This document shows, in pieces, positions 9,273 to 18,400 of a DNA stretch of 64,000 nt. Position numbers and translations under genes: made by a program. The notes beneath the pieces were generated by a model. That model was not told where the DNA came from, made no database searches, and saw only the letters and a program-made list of their open reading frames with translations. Within the stretch, counting starts at the first letter, position 1. Each line of letters opens with the position of its first letter. Source of the DNA: Pseudoxanthomonas gei (GTDB lineage Bacteria; Pseudomonadota; Gammaproteobacteria; Xanthomonadales; Xanthomonadaceae); NCBI RefSeq assembly GCF_010119615.1, contig NZ_QOVG01000006.1, forward strand, positions 1 to 64,000. The letters are read 5' to 3'.

Positions 9273-9964
9273 TGCACGCCAACGCCCCGGCACCAGCGCC
9301 GACCAGCGATCTGCTCCCAGGCGACCTGCTCCCAAACGGCCTGATCCCAAACGGCCTGATCCCCAACGGCCTGCTCCAAAACGATTTGTTCCAGAACGAT
9401 TTGTTCCCAAGCCCCATGTTGCAGCTGGTCGAGGATGACCAAGGCGGCATCCGCTACTGGCCGGGCTTCATCGAAGCACCGCTGGCGCAGGCCTGGTTCG
9501 CGACGCTGCATGCACACGCGGCCTGGACCCACCTGCGCCGGCCGATGTATGACCGCGTGGTCGACGTGCCACGCCTGCTGGCGTCGTACCGGGCGGGCGC
9601 TTTCCCGCCGCAATTGCCGCTGCAGGAGATGCTGGACAGGGTGGGCCGGCAGGTGCCCGCGCCTTACAACAGCGCCGGCCTGAATCTTTACCGCGACGGC
9701 AACGACAGCGTGGCCATGCACAACGACAAACTGCCTACGCTGGCCGACGGCCAGCCGATCGCGCTGGTCTCGCTGGGCGATACCCGGCGCATGCTGATCC
9801 GCGCGAAAGAAGGCGATCGCCGTGCCGTGGCCGTGGACCTGGAACCCGGCAGCCTGCTGTGCATGAGCCACGCCTGCCAGTCCACCCACGAGCACGGGAT
9901 TCCCAAGACCCGGCGGGCGCAGGGTCCGCGCATCAGCGTGGTGTTCCGGGTGCGCGCGCCGTGA
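9272..9964 (+). CDS. alkB: AlkB-family 2OG-Fe(II) DNA/RNA alkylation-reversal dioxygenase
   Basis: This 230-aa protein is an AlkB-type dioxygenase. Such enzymes oxidatively remove methyl groups from 1-methyladenine and 3-methylcytosine, using 2-oxoglutarate, Fe(II) and O2. The iron-binding HxD is His150-Asn-Asp152 (VAMHNDKL). The distal histidine is His206 or His208 (STHEHGIPKT), and the 2OG-binding R-x5-R is RISVVFR. The substrate-binding part PYNSAGLNLYRDGNDSVAMH resembles the ALKBH2/3 branch. An N-terminal extension of about 48 residues is built of seven tandem pentapeptides (see the repeat at 9305). The ATG overlaps the dnaE2 stop as TGATG, so it is probably the last gene of the lexA2-controlled operon and DNA-damage inducible (inference). 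No obvious terminator separates it from the convergent tonB3-like gene. Confidence 0.92.
   Translation: MHANAPAPAPTSDLLPGDLLPNGLIPNGLIPNGLLQNDLFQNDLFPSPMLQLVEDDQGGIRYWPGFIEAPLAQAWFATLHAHAAWTHLRRPMYDRVVDVPRLLASYRAGAFPPQLPLQEMLDRVGRQVPAPYNSAGLNLYRDGNDSVAMHNDKLPTLADGQPIALVSLGDTRRMLIRAKEGDRRAVAVDLEPGSLLCMSHACQSTHEHGIPKTRRAQGPRISVVFRVRAP
9305..9409 (+). repeat. 15-bp minisatellite encoding seven tandem pentapeptides in AlkB
   Basis: Codons 12-46 of alkB encode SDLLP-GDLLP-NGLIP-NGLIP-NGLLQ-NDLFQ-NDLFP, seven imperfect copies of a 15-bp unit with consensus [NG]-[DG]-L-[LIF]-[PQ]. The tract precedes the conserved AlkB core. The adjacent near-identical copies point to slipped-strand expansion. The central Leu every five residues resembles pentapeptide-repeat proteins, but seven copies would make fewer than two coils, so a folded helix is doubtful. 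Confidence 0.85.
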
Positions 9965-9985
9965 AACCAGCGTGCGGCGGTGGCG

Positions 9986-10858
9986 TCATTCGTCGCGGAC
10001 TTCACCACCCGGCAGGAACTGCCAGGTGCGGGTGACGTGCAGGATGTCGATGTTTTCTTCGGTCTTCGGCAGCGGCGGGAACGGCACCGACAGTTGCACG
10101 ATGCGCAGGGCGGTGGAGTCGAGCAGGGGAATGCCGCTGGTCTGGATGATGCGGCTGTTTTCCACCGAGCCGTCGCGGCGCACCGCCACGCTGATCACCA
10201 CCTGGCCCTTCAGGCGCTTGCGCCGCGCTTCATCCGGGTAGTTGAGGTTGCCGACGCGCTCGGCGCGGTCCACCCAGGCGCGCAGGTAATTGGCATACAC
10301 GTATTCCCTGGTGCTGGCCGATACGAACTTGCGCTTGGGGCGCTTGGCATAGAGCTCGGAGCGCAGGTGGATCTCGGCGGCCAGGCGCGCCATCTCGGCA
10401 TCGCGCGAAATCTTCAGGTCACCGCGCGGCAGCTCGGGGCGGTCGGGCTCGGGACGGGTCTGCGGTGGAGGCACGGTGGTGTCGGTGTCGCGAGAGGTGA
10501 TCACTCGTGCTTCCGGCGGCGGCGTCACGTCTGGCGACTGCGCGCGCAGCGGCTGCGGCGCCACGCCAGTCTGCGCCTGCGGTACCCAGCCGGCCTGGCT
10601 GTCGCGGGGACGTTTGGATTTGTCGCTGTCGCCGCCGCCCTGCTGGTTGGCCGCGGCCAGGAAATCGGCCTGTTTGGGCGTGAGCGGGGTCTGGGTCTGG
10701 CTGAGGATCACGTCCAGCGTCGGCACCACCGGCGCCGCGTCATCCAAGCTGAAGCCCAGTCCCAGCACCAGCATGCCGTGCACGATCAGCGACAGCGCCA
10801 GGGTGGCGGTCAGGCGTTCGCTGGAACCAATTTTGGGTGGGGCGACGACTGCGGACAT
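9986..10858 (-). CDS. TonB-family energy transducer (TonB3-like)
   Basis: This 290-aa protein has one N-terminal inner-membrane helix (LTATLALSLIVHGMLVLGLGF, about residues 16-36). A Pro/Gln-rich periplasmic linker follows (about 45-170). The C-terminal TonB-type domain contains the typical YPDEARRKRLKGQVVISVAVRRDG segment and an S-G-[IP]-P-LLD motif (about 205-275). TonB proteins couple the proton motive force to outer-membrane receptors. In Pseudomonas aeruginosa the gene next to gshB and pilG is tonB3, required for twitching motility; the same neighbours here suggest the equivalent role (inference). ATG 10858 fits the membrane helix position although no good Shine-Dalgarno precedes it. No exbB or exbD is adjacent. 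Confidence 0.88.
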   Translation of the reverse strand: MSAVVAPPKIGSSERLTATLALSLIVHGMLVLGLGFSLDDAAPVVPTLDVILSQTQTPLTPKQADFLAAANQQGGGDSDKSKRPRDSQAGWVPQAQTGVAPQPLRAQSPDVTPPPEARVITSRDTDTTVPPPQTRPEPDRPELPRGDLKISRDAEMARLAAEIHLRSELYAKRPKRKFVSASTREYVYANYLRAWVDRAERVGNLNYPDEARRKRLKGQVVISVAVRRDGSVENSRIIQTSGIPLLDSTALRIVQLSVPFPPLPKTEENIDILHVTRTWQFLPGGEVRDE

Positions 10859-10876
10859 TTCAACGGAAGTTCAGAG

Positions 10877-10997
10877 CCCCTCTCCCGTCGGGAGAGGGGT
10901 TGGGGTGAGGGTACGGCGAAATAATGGAAGGTGAAACGCCATGGTTTCGCCGTACCCTCATCCGCCCTTCGGCCACCTTCTCCCGAGGGGAGAAGGG
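10877..10997. repeat. REP-like palindromic element pair between tonB3-like gene and gshB
   Basis: The intergenic region is filled by a nested palindromic structure. A 23-bp palindrome lies at 10877-10899 (CCCCTCTCCCG and its complement). A perfect 16-bp inverted repeat (TGAGGGTACGGCGAAA) lies at 10906-10921 and 10945-10960. A second hairpin lies at 10976-10996 (CCTTCTCCC-GAG-GGGAGAAGG). Two palindromes in opposite orientation around a short centre match the layout of REP doublets (REPINs) common in Xanthomonas, Stenotrophomonas and Pseudomonas. The element could fold in RNA downstream of gshB. Confidence 0.8.
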
Positions 10998-11022
10998 AAC
11001 AGCGCGGAACTCCCGCTTCCAA

Positions 11023-11973
11023 CTACCCATTCGCGAGCTTGCTCTCGATCGCATCGAACAGCATCCCTGCAATATTCAACCCGAACTGCGCATCCAGTTC
11101 GCGCACGCAGGTGGGACTGGTGACGTTGACCTCGGTCAGGTAGTCGCCGATCACGTCCAGGCCCACGAACAGCATGCCGCGGCGCTTCATTTCCGGGGCC
11201 ACCTGGGCAGCGATCCAGCGGTCGCGCTCACTGATCGGGCGGCCTTCGCCGCGGCCTCCGGCAGCCAGGTTGCCGCGGAATTCGTCGCCCTGGGGAATGC
11301 GCGCCAGCACGTAGTCGACCGGCACGCCGTCGACCAGCAGCACGCGCTTGTCGCCGTCCTTGATGCCGGGGATGAAGCGCTGTGCCAGGGTCAGGTTGCC
11401 TTTGCCGATCAGGGTTTCCAGGATCACGTTGAGGTTGGAGTCGCCGGCGCGCGCCAGGAAGATCGAGCGGCCGCCCATGCCATCGAGCACCTTCAACACC
11501 ACTTCGCCGTGTTCAGCCACGAACGCCTTCAGTGCAGCCCGGTCGCGGCTGACCAGGGTGGGCGGGCAGCATTGCGGGAACAGCAGCGCCGCCAGCTTCT
11601 CGTTGAAGTCGCGCAGGCCTTGGGGGTCATTCACCACCAGCGCGCCGGCGCCCTGGGCGATGCTGAGCAGGTGGGTGTCGTAGAGGAACTGGTCGTCGAA
11701 CGGAGGATCCTTGCGCATCAGCACCACCTGGCCGGGCCCGAAGGCCAGCTCGGCGCTTTCGCCCAGGGTGAACCAGCCGGCGGGGTCGTCCTTCACCGCA
11801 AGCGGGGCCGCCCGCGCCAGGGCCTTGCCGTCGCGCAGGAACAGGCCCTCGGGCAGCACGTAGTGGAGTTGGTGGCCGCGCCGCTGGGCTTCCAGCAGCA
11901 TGGCGAAAGTGGTGTCCTTGGCGATCTTGATGGACCCGATGGGGTCCATCACCACGACGACATCGAGCGGCAT
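11023..11973 (-). CDS. gshB: Glutathione synthetase
   Basis: GshB joins gamma-glutamylcysteine and glycine with ATP to make glutathione in the cytosol. The 316-aa length is that of bacterial GshB. The N-terminus VVVVMDPIGSIKIAKDTTFAML is the family signature (MDPI...K.D.S/TFAM). The ATP-grasp core includes GEVVLKVLDGMGGRSIF, the glycine-rich loop NLAAGGRGEGRPIS and the metal-binding end YLTEVNVTSPTC. The stop lies just before the REP-like element, and the tonB3-like gene follows on the same strand about 165 bp further on. The divergent pilG promoter lies upstream, an arrangement conserved with P. aeruginosa gshB-pilG. Confidence 0.97.
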   Translation of the reverse strand: MPLDVVVVMDPIGSIKIAKDTTFAMLLEAQRRGHQLHYVLPEGLFLRDGKALARAAPLAVKDDPAGWFTLGESAELAFGPGQVVLMRKDPPFDDQFLYDTHLLSIAQGAGALVVNDPQGLRDFNEKLAALLFPQCCPPTLVSRDRAALKAFVAEHGEVVLKVLDGMGGRSIFLARAGDSNLNVILETLIGKGNLTLAQRFIPGIKDGDKRVLLVDGVPVDYVLARIPQGDEFRGNLAAGGRGEGRPISERDRWIAAQVAPEMKRRGMLFVGLDVIGDYLTEVNVTSPTCVRELDAQFGLNIAGMLFDAIESKLANG

Positions 11974-12078
11974 GCAGGCGGCAATCCGGTAGGTTTTCCG
12001 GGCCTGATGTTAGCAGGCGCAAAAATGCGACGAAGCTCGCATCGCGGTGTTCAGCTTGGGCTCCGTCGAAAGGGCAGC

Positions 12079-12109
12079 TTGACAGTACGGGCCGGTGCTG
12101 GGATATAAG
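12079..12109 (+). promoter_or_regulatory. Sigma-70-type promoter for the pil-chp operon
   Basis: A perfect -35 hexamer TTGACA (12079-12084) is followed after 17 bp by GATATA (12102-12107); TATAAG at 12104-12109 with a 19-bp spacer is an alternative reading. It lies about 55 nt upstream of the pilG ATG and is the best consensus promoter visible between gshB and pilG. No -24/-12 sigma-54 element was seen here. Confidence 0.65.
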
Positions 12110-12162
12110 ATGCTTCGCAGCGGAGCCGATTAAGAAGCGCCGCGCTTGGGGAATTACGGCAA

Positions 12163-12561
12163 ATGACAGAACAGGCAAACCCGGCCGGGGGGTTCAGCGG
12201 CCTCCGGGTGATGGTGATTGACGACTCCAAAACCATTCGTCGCACTGCTGAAACCCTGCTCAAGCGGGAAGGCTGCGAAGTGGTTACGGCCACCGATGGC
12301 TTCGAGGCGCTCGCCAAGATCGCCGACCAGCAGCCGCAGATCATCTTCGTGGACATCATGATGCCGCGCCTGGATGGCTATCAGACCTGCGCGTTGATCA
12401 AGAACAACCAGGTCTTCAAGAGCACCCCGGTGATCATGCTGTCCTCCAAGGATGGCCTGTTCGACAAGGCCCGCGGCCGCATCGTCGGCTCCGAGCAGTA
12501 CCTGACCAAGCCCTTCACCCGCGAAGAGTTGCTCGACGCGATCCGTACTCATGTCGGCTGA
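12163..12561 (+). CDS. pilG: PilG, CheY-like response regulator of type IV pilus
   Basis: This single-domain receiver of 132 aa acts in twitching motility: it accepts phosphate from ChpA/PilL and promotes pilus extension. Receiver residues are visible: the acidic pair in VMVIDDSK (residues 20-21), the phospho-acceptor Asp64 in IIFVDIMMP, the Ser/Thr in MLSSKD and Lys in YLTKPF. There is no output domain. It is the first gene of pilG-pilI-pilJ-chpA-chpB-chpC and lies 17 bp before pilI. A pilH homologue, present between pilG and pilI in Pseudomonas, is absent, as in the Xylella operon. The opposite gene is gshB. Confidence 0.96.
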   Translation: MTEQANPAGGFSGLRVMVIDDSKTIRRTAETLLKREGCEVVTATDGFEALAKIADQQPQIIFVDIMMPRLDGYQTCALIKNNQVFKSTPVIMLSSKDGLFDKARGRIVGSEQYLTKPFTREELLDAIRTHVG

Positions 12562-12578
12562 CCGGGGGGGATGACGCC

Positions 12579-13112
12579 ATGAGCCGCACTCCTTTCGACA
12601 TCCTGGCCGAGTACGAGCGCCGCAGCCTGGCCCACGCCGTGCAGTTGCCCGCCCGTGAAGCCGTGGCCGAGCAATGGCGCGGAGTCGGTTACCGGGTCGG
12701 CCAGCGGCGCCTGGTCTCCGGCTTCGAGGACGTGGTGGAAATCGTGCCGATCCCGCCGACCACCCCGGTGCCGGGTGCTCAGCCCTGGCTGCTGGGCATC
12801 GGCAACCTGCGCGGCAACCTGTTCCCGGTGATCGACCTCAAGTACTTCCTCGAGGGCGAACGCACCGTGTTGCATGAAGGCCAGCGCGTGCTGGTGGTGC
12901 GCCAGGTAGGCGGCGACGTCGCCCTGACCATCGACGAGTTGTATGGGCAGCGCAGCTTCACCGAGGACCAGGGCGTGGAGCCGGGTTCGCTGGCGGAAGG
13001 GCGTTATGCGCATTTCGTGGAGCGGGCGTTCCGGGGCGAGGAGCATGACTGGGGAGTCTTTGCGCTTTCGTTGCTGGCACGCACGCCTGAATTCCGGCAG
13101 GCCGCGCTGTAA
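12579..13112 (+). CDS. pilI: PilI, CheW-like adaptor
   Basis: This 177-aa CheW-like protein is expected to link the receptor PilJ to the kinase ChpA in the twitching chemosensory array. The CheW fold is recognisable from VEIVPIPPTTPVPGAQPWLLGIGNLRGNLFPVIDLKYFL (about residues 52-90), where the conserved N-L-R-G and P-V-I-D-L match the CheW signature. A G-rich Shine-Dalgarno (GGGGGGGATGACGCC) precedes ATG 12579. It sits between pilG and pilJ; the 205-bp gap to pilJ carries no gene that I can see. Confidence 0.93.
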   Translation: MSRTPFDILAEYERRSLAHAVQLPAREAVAEQWRGVGYRVGQRRLVSGFEDVVEIVPIPPTTPVPGAQPWLLGIGNLRGNLFPVIDLKYFLEGERTVLHEGQRVLVVRQVGGDVALTIDELYGQRSFTEDQGVEPGSLAEGRYAHFVERAFRGEEHDWGVFALSLLARTPEFRQAAL

Positions 13113-13317
13113 AGCGGCGGGCGGACGTAATACCGGGTCGCGGCACGCGGCCCTTGCAAGCCACCAGGGACGTGGCGATCGCGATCCGGCGCGTAGATGC
13201 GGGATGGCGAGGGAGGGCCTGGAAGTCCGGGTCGGGGTTCTGGCGGCGCACGGGGAGTGCGGGCCAGTCAGATTTGAATCATTGCTGCACTTTGTCCAAA
13301 TTCCAGGGGTTTGAAAG

Positions 13318-15354
13318 ATGAGCACTGCACCGGATTCTCCCAAAGCCAGCAAACTCGGCAGCTTGGGCAGCAGCTTCTGGCTGGTCCTGCTGGCACTGTC
13401 GGTGATCCTGTTCGGCGCCAACACCGGCGTGGCCACCTACGAAGGCAGTCGCCTGTCGGGCGCCGGCACCGGCGCGGCCGACCTGCAGGTGTTGTCGCAG
13501 CAGCTGGCCAACCAGGGTCGTGAAGCGGTCGAGGGCGACGCCGAGGCGTTCAAGGCCTTCAAGGCCACCAAGTCGCAGATCGAATCGACGGTCGGTACGC
13601 TCCGCAGCCGCTTCGGCAGCGAGGGCGCCGTGGTTGGCGCGCTGGGTCGCCTCGAGGCCACCTGGGCGCCGCTCGGCAAGAGCGCCGACCAGCTCGCCAG
13701 CAGTGAGCCTGCGGTACTGGCGCTGGCCGGCAACGCCGATCGCTTCAGCGCCCAGGTGCCGCAGCTGCAGGCACAGTTGAACGAAGTGGTGCGTGCCATG
13801 TCCGCCAGCGGGGCGCAGTCCTCGCAGATCTACAACGCCCTGCAGCAGGTCGTGGTCGCGGGCACCATGGCCCGCCGCGTGACGGAAATGCGCGCCGGCG
13901 GCAGCGGCGCGAGCATGGCCGGCGACGCGCTGGCACGCGATGCGGTGGTGTTCGGCCAGGTGCTGGACGGCCTGCGCAACGGCAACGAGAGCCTGGGCAT
14001 CGCGCCCCTGCGCAACGCCGGAGCGTTGTCGGCGTTGCAGCAGTCACAGACCCTGTGGCTTGCGATGAAGAAGGACTTGGACGCCATCACCGGCAGCTCC
14101 AAGAACCTGTTCGCCGCGCAGGCCGCCGCGGCTGCCATCACCAATGGCTCGGGCAAGATGCTGGAAGACAGCAAGAAGCTGTTCGACGCGTTCTCGGCCT
14201 TCGGCTCGGTGCGCGACACCCGCCTGTTCCCCAATTTCTGGCTCGGCATCATCTCCGGCCTGGCCGCGCTGGTGTCCATCGTCGGCCTGCTGTGGTCCCT
14301 GTACCGCAACCGCCAGCGCGAGCAGGAATCGCGCTACCAGACGCAGGTGGAATACAACAGCCGCAACCAGCAGGCCATCATGCGGTTGCTGGACGAAATC
14401 AGCTCGCTGGGTGAAGGCGACCTGACGGTGAAGGCCACGGTGACCGAGGACATGACCGGCGCCATCGCAGACGCCATCAACTACGCCGTCGACGAACTGC
14501 GCCACCTGGTCACCACCATCAACGACACCACCGTGCAGGTGGCCGCGTCGACCCAGGAAACCCAGGCCACCGCGTTGCAGCTGGCCGAAGCCGCCGGCCA
14601 CCAGTCCGACCAGATCAACAGTGCCTCCGAGCGCATCGACGAAATCGCGGTCAGCATCGACCAGGTCTCGCGCAACTCCACCGAGTCGGCCGAAGTGGCG
14701 CAGCGCTCGGTGCAGATCGCCACCGAAGGAGCCGGCGTGGTCCGCGAGACCATCCGCGGCATGGACCAGATCCGCGACCAGATCCAGGAAACCTCCAAGC
14801 GCATCAAGCGCCTGGGCGAGTCCTCGCAGGAGATCGGTTCGGTGGTCGAGCTGATCAACGACATTTCCGAACAGACCAACATCCTGGCGCTCAACGCGGC
14901 CGTGCAGGCGGCCTCGGCCGGTGAAGCGGGCCGCGGTTTCGCAGTGGTGGCCGACGAAGTGCAGCGACTGGCCGAACGCACCTCCGGTGCGACCCGGCGC
15001 ATCGAATCGCTGGTGCAGACCATCCAGGCCGATACCAACGAGGCGGTCAGTTCGATGGAACAGACGACCTCCGAAGTGGTCTCCGGCGCCCGCCTGGCCG
15101 AGGACGCGGGTACTGCGCTGGGCGAGATCGAGCGCGTCTCCAATGCACTCAACGACCTCATCAAGAACATCTCCACGGCCGCACAGAAGCAGTCCACCGC
15201 GGCGACCGACATCACCCAGACCATGGGTGTGATCCGGCAGATCACTTCGCAGACCTCGCTGGGCGCGGGACAGACGGCCGAATCCATCGGCCACCTGACC
15301 GAGCTGACGGCCGAGCTGCGTCGCTCGGTCGCCGACTTCAAGTTGCCGGGTTGA
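13318..15354 (+). CDS. pilJ: PilJ, methyl-accepting chemoreceptor of the Pil-Chp system
   Basis: This 678-aa transducer senses signals for twitching and type IV pilus control and passes them to ChpA through PilI. It has a TM helix near residues 20-40, a periplasmic helical region of about 260 residues, a second TM near 305-325 (FWLGIISGLAALVSIVGLLWSLY), a HAMP-like linker and a cytoplasmic signalling domain. The conserved hairpin tip reads SEQTNILALNAAVQAASAGE followed by GRGFAVVADEVQRLAERTS. This is the PilJ variant, with AAVQAASAGE in place of the AAIEAARAGE of ordinary MCPs. A 17-bp gap containing a possible 23-codon leader ORF and then chpA follow. Confidence 0.96.
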   Translation: MSTAPDSPKASKLGSLGSSFWLVLLALSVILFGANTGVATYEGSRLSGAGTGAADLQVLSQQLANQGREAVEGDAEAFKAFKATKSQIESTVGTLRSRFGSEGAVVGALGRLEATWAPLGKSADQLASSEPAVLALAGNADRFSAQVPQLQAQLNEVVRAMSASGAQSSQIYNALQQVVVAGTMARRVTEMRAGGSGASMAGDALARDAVVFGQVLDGLRNGNESLGIAPLRNAGALSALQQSQTLWLAMKKDLDAITGSSKNLFAAQAAAAAITNGSGKMLEDSKKLFDAFSAFGSVRDTRLFPNFWLGIISGLAALVSIVGLLWSLYRNRQREQESRYQTQVEYNSRNQQAIMRLLDEISSLGEGDLTVKATVTEDMTGAIADAINYAVDELRHLVTTINDTTVQVAASTQETQATALQLAEAAGHQSDQINSASERIDEIAVSIDQVSRNSTESAEVAQRSVQIATEGAGVVRETIRGMDQIRDQIQETSKRIKRLGESSQEIGSVVELINDISEQTNILALNAAVQAASAGEAGRGFAVVADEVQRLAERTSGATRRIESLVQTIQADTNEAVSSMEQTTSEVVSGARLAEDAGTALGEIERVSNALNDLIKNISTAAQKQSTAATDITQTMGVIRQITSQTSLGAGQTAESIGHLTELTAELRRSVADFKLPG

Positions 15355-15439
15355 GGGCAGGAAACACACGAATGGCAGTCAGTAACTTCCAAGCAATATC
15401 GTCGCGCCCGCAGCGCGCCGCCATCGTGGGTCTTGGCCC

Positions 15440-18400
15440 ATGAGTGCGCTGCGTGAGGCGATGAGCCATGCCGTGCTGGGCTGGGTGAAACCCGAGCTGG
15501 ACGAGACCCTGCGCCTGGCGCGCGCCGAAGTGGAGATCTTCGCCGAGGACCCGTCGGATACCTCGCGCATGGATTTCTGCGCGAATTACCTCCACCAGGT
15601 GCAAGGCACCCTGCGCATGGTCGAGCTGTATGCGCCGGCCATGGTCGCCGAGGAACTGGAACTGCTGGCGCGCGCGCTGCAGGGGAAGACCACGGTCGAC
15701 CAGGACGAAGCCTGTGGCACGCTGATGCGCGGCACGGTGCTGTTGCCCGATTACCTGGAACGGTTGCAGAGCGGCCACCGCGACATTCCCATCGTGCTGT
15801 TGCCGCTGCTCAACGACATCCGCGCCGCGCGCGGAGCGCCGGGCCTGAATGAAAGCGTGCTGTTCGCGCCCGACCTGGAGCAACCGCTGCCCCAGGAAGT
15901 GCCCTTGCCCGAAGTGCTGTCCTGGCAGGCACGCCAGTCGCGCGTGGGCGAAGCACAGGACCAGCTGGACCAGGCCCTGGCGGGCTGGCCCGAAGAGGGC
16001 TCGCCGGCTGATGCCAATGCGCTGGGTCGGGCGGTCAACCGTCTGCTGGAAAGTGTCGAACACATCGCCACGCGGCGCATGCTGTGGGTCGCCTCGTCTG
16101 TCAGCGAGGCCCTGCGGGAAGGCGTATTGCAGCCTTCGGCCGCGTTGCGCCAGGCCTATGCCGGGGTCAGCCGCGCGGTGCGCGCCACCCAGCAGGAAGG
16201 AACCGCCGGCGCCGCCGCCCCCAGCCAGGAACCGACGCGCCAGTTGCTGTACCTGGTGGCGCAGTCGCCGGTGCGGCATGCGGCGTTGGACCAGCTGCGC
16301 GAGGCCTTCTCGCTGGATGCCGAATCGCCCAGCGAGGCCGAGATCGACCACGCGCGAGGCAGTGTCACCGGCCGCAATCGCGCATTGCTGGACACCGTCG
16401 GCACCGCGGTCAAGGAAGAACTGCTCCGTATCAAGGATGCGCTGGACCTGCACCTGCGCACGGGCGCGGAAGTCGGCGCCCTGCAGACCCAGGCCGATGA
16501 GTTGGGCAACGTCGCCGATACCCTCGGCATGATGGGCCTGGGCGTGGCCCGCGGCGTGGTCGTGCAGCAGCGCGACGCGCTGCGCGAAATGATCCAGGGC
16601 CAGCGCCTGGCAGACGAAGGCGCGTTGCTGGATATCGCTGGCGCGCTGCTGTACGTGGATGCCTCGCTGGACGACCAGGTGGCCCGCCTCGGCGAAACCG
16701 CCGGCGGCAACGAGGCCTCAAGCTCCGAATCGCAGCGCACGGTGGAAGTGCTGGCGCAGGAAGCGATCCATAATTTCGCGGCGGCCCGCGAGGGCTTCGT
16801 CGCCTTCATCGAGACCAACTGGGACCATGCGGAACTGGCGCAGGTACCGCGCCTGCTGTCCGAAGTCGCCGGCGCCCTCAGCATGCTGGAACTGCCGCAG
16901 CCCGCCGCCTACCTGATGGGCGTGCGCCAGTACGTGGCGGTCGAGCTGATCGGCAAGCGCCGCATCCCGGGTGGCCAGCAGCTCGATACGCTGGCCGATG
17001 CAATGGCCAGCCTCGAGTATTACCTGGAAGCCTTGCGCGAGCGTCGCCCGAACCGCGACGAAATCCTCGACATCACCCGTTCCAGCCTCGAGAAGCTGCG
17101 CTATTGGCCGTTGCCTGCGGACGAATCGGCTGCCAGCGCGCCACCGGTCGCTGCTGTCGCCGCCCTTTCGGAAATTGAAATTCCTGCGGTGGCAAGCGAG
17201 GAAGCCGAGGTGGCTCCAATGGAGCTGTCGGATGAAGCCGACACCACCGACGCCGCACCCGTGCACGAGCCGGTCGACGCAATCGCCCCCGAATACGATC
17301 TTCCGGCTGCCGAGGCCGGGTCCAGTCCGCAGGAACTGACGGACACCGACGCGCTGGAAGCGCAGGAAGTGGAAGAGGCGCTTCTGGCACTTGATGCCGA
17401 TGCCGCCGCGCTTGCCGAAACGCCGGAGGACGCGTCGCCTGAAATTGCGCCAATTGAAATGACGGCACCCGAAGTAATCGAAGCACCCGCTGCTGCTGCT
17501 GCTCCAGCCTCTGTCTACGCTGCGGAACAGGGGGGTTTCGACCTGGGCGGCAACGACATCGACGACGACATCCGCGAAGTGTTCCTGGAAGAGTTCGACG
17601 AGGAGATCGTCAATCTCAACCAGATGCTGCCCCAATGGAAGGCCGCGACCGACAACCTGGAACGCCTGCGTTCCATCCGCCGCGTCTTCCATACGCTGAA
17701 GGGCAGCGGCCGCCTGGTCGGCGCCACGCTGCTCGGAGAGTTCAGCTGGAAGATCGAAAATGCGTTGAACCGCGTGCTTGACGGTTCGCGTCCGCCGTCC
17801 GATGCGGTGATCGCGCTGCTGGAACACTCCACCCAGGTGCTGCCGCAGTTGAATGCCGCGCTGCGCAGCCAGGGCACGGTGACTGCCGACCTGGCCGGCC
17901 TGCAGGATCTGGCCGAACGCGTGGGTGCGGGCGAAGAAGCATTCTATGTCGCGCCTTCGCAGACCAGCGTGGTCGACGAGGTTGACGAGGTTGACGAGTC
18001 CGAGTCTGCATCCGGGTTCGAAACCACCGCCATTGCGTTCGCGCCGGAAACCGAAGGCACCGTGGCAACGGTCGATGGCGTGCTGCGCGAAATCCTGGAA
18101 ACCGAAGTCGGCGCGCACCTGGAAACAGTCGATGCCTGGCTGGCCCAGTCGCAATCGACGCCACGCCAGGCTGACGAAGGCCTGCTGCGTGCGTTCCACA
18201 CCATGAATGGTGCGTTCGCGATGGCGGACGTGCCCGAAATCACCGACGTTACCGGCGCTGCCGAGCAGTACATCAAGCGCGTCTGGGCCACCAACGAAGC
18301 ACCGTCCAGCGAAGGCGTCGCCGCCATCGCCGACAGTGCGCATGCGATCCGCCGCACGGTGGCCGCGTTGCAGTCCGCGTCGCCGCGCATTCCAGCCTTC

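Noticed and set aside
9305-9409. Could the AlkB repeats be a true pentapeptide-repeat fold (Qnr/MfpA-like)?
   Set aside because: Only seven copies with Pro or Gln at the fifth position; too short for a stable right-handed beta-helix.
13113-13317. A hidden pilH or other small gene between pilI and pilJ
   Set aside because: No frame with receiver motifs; the stretch is only 205 bp.
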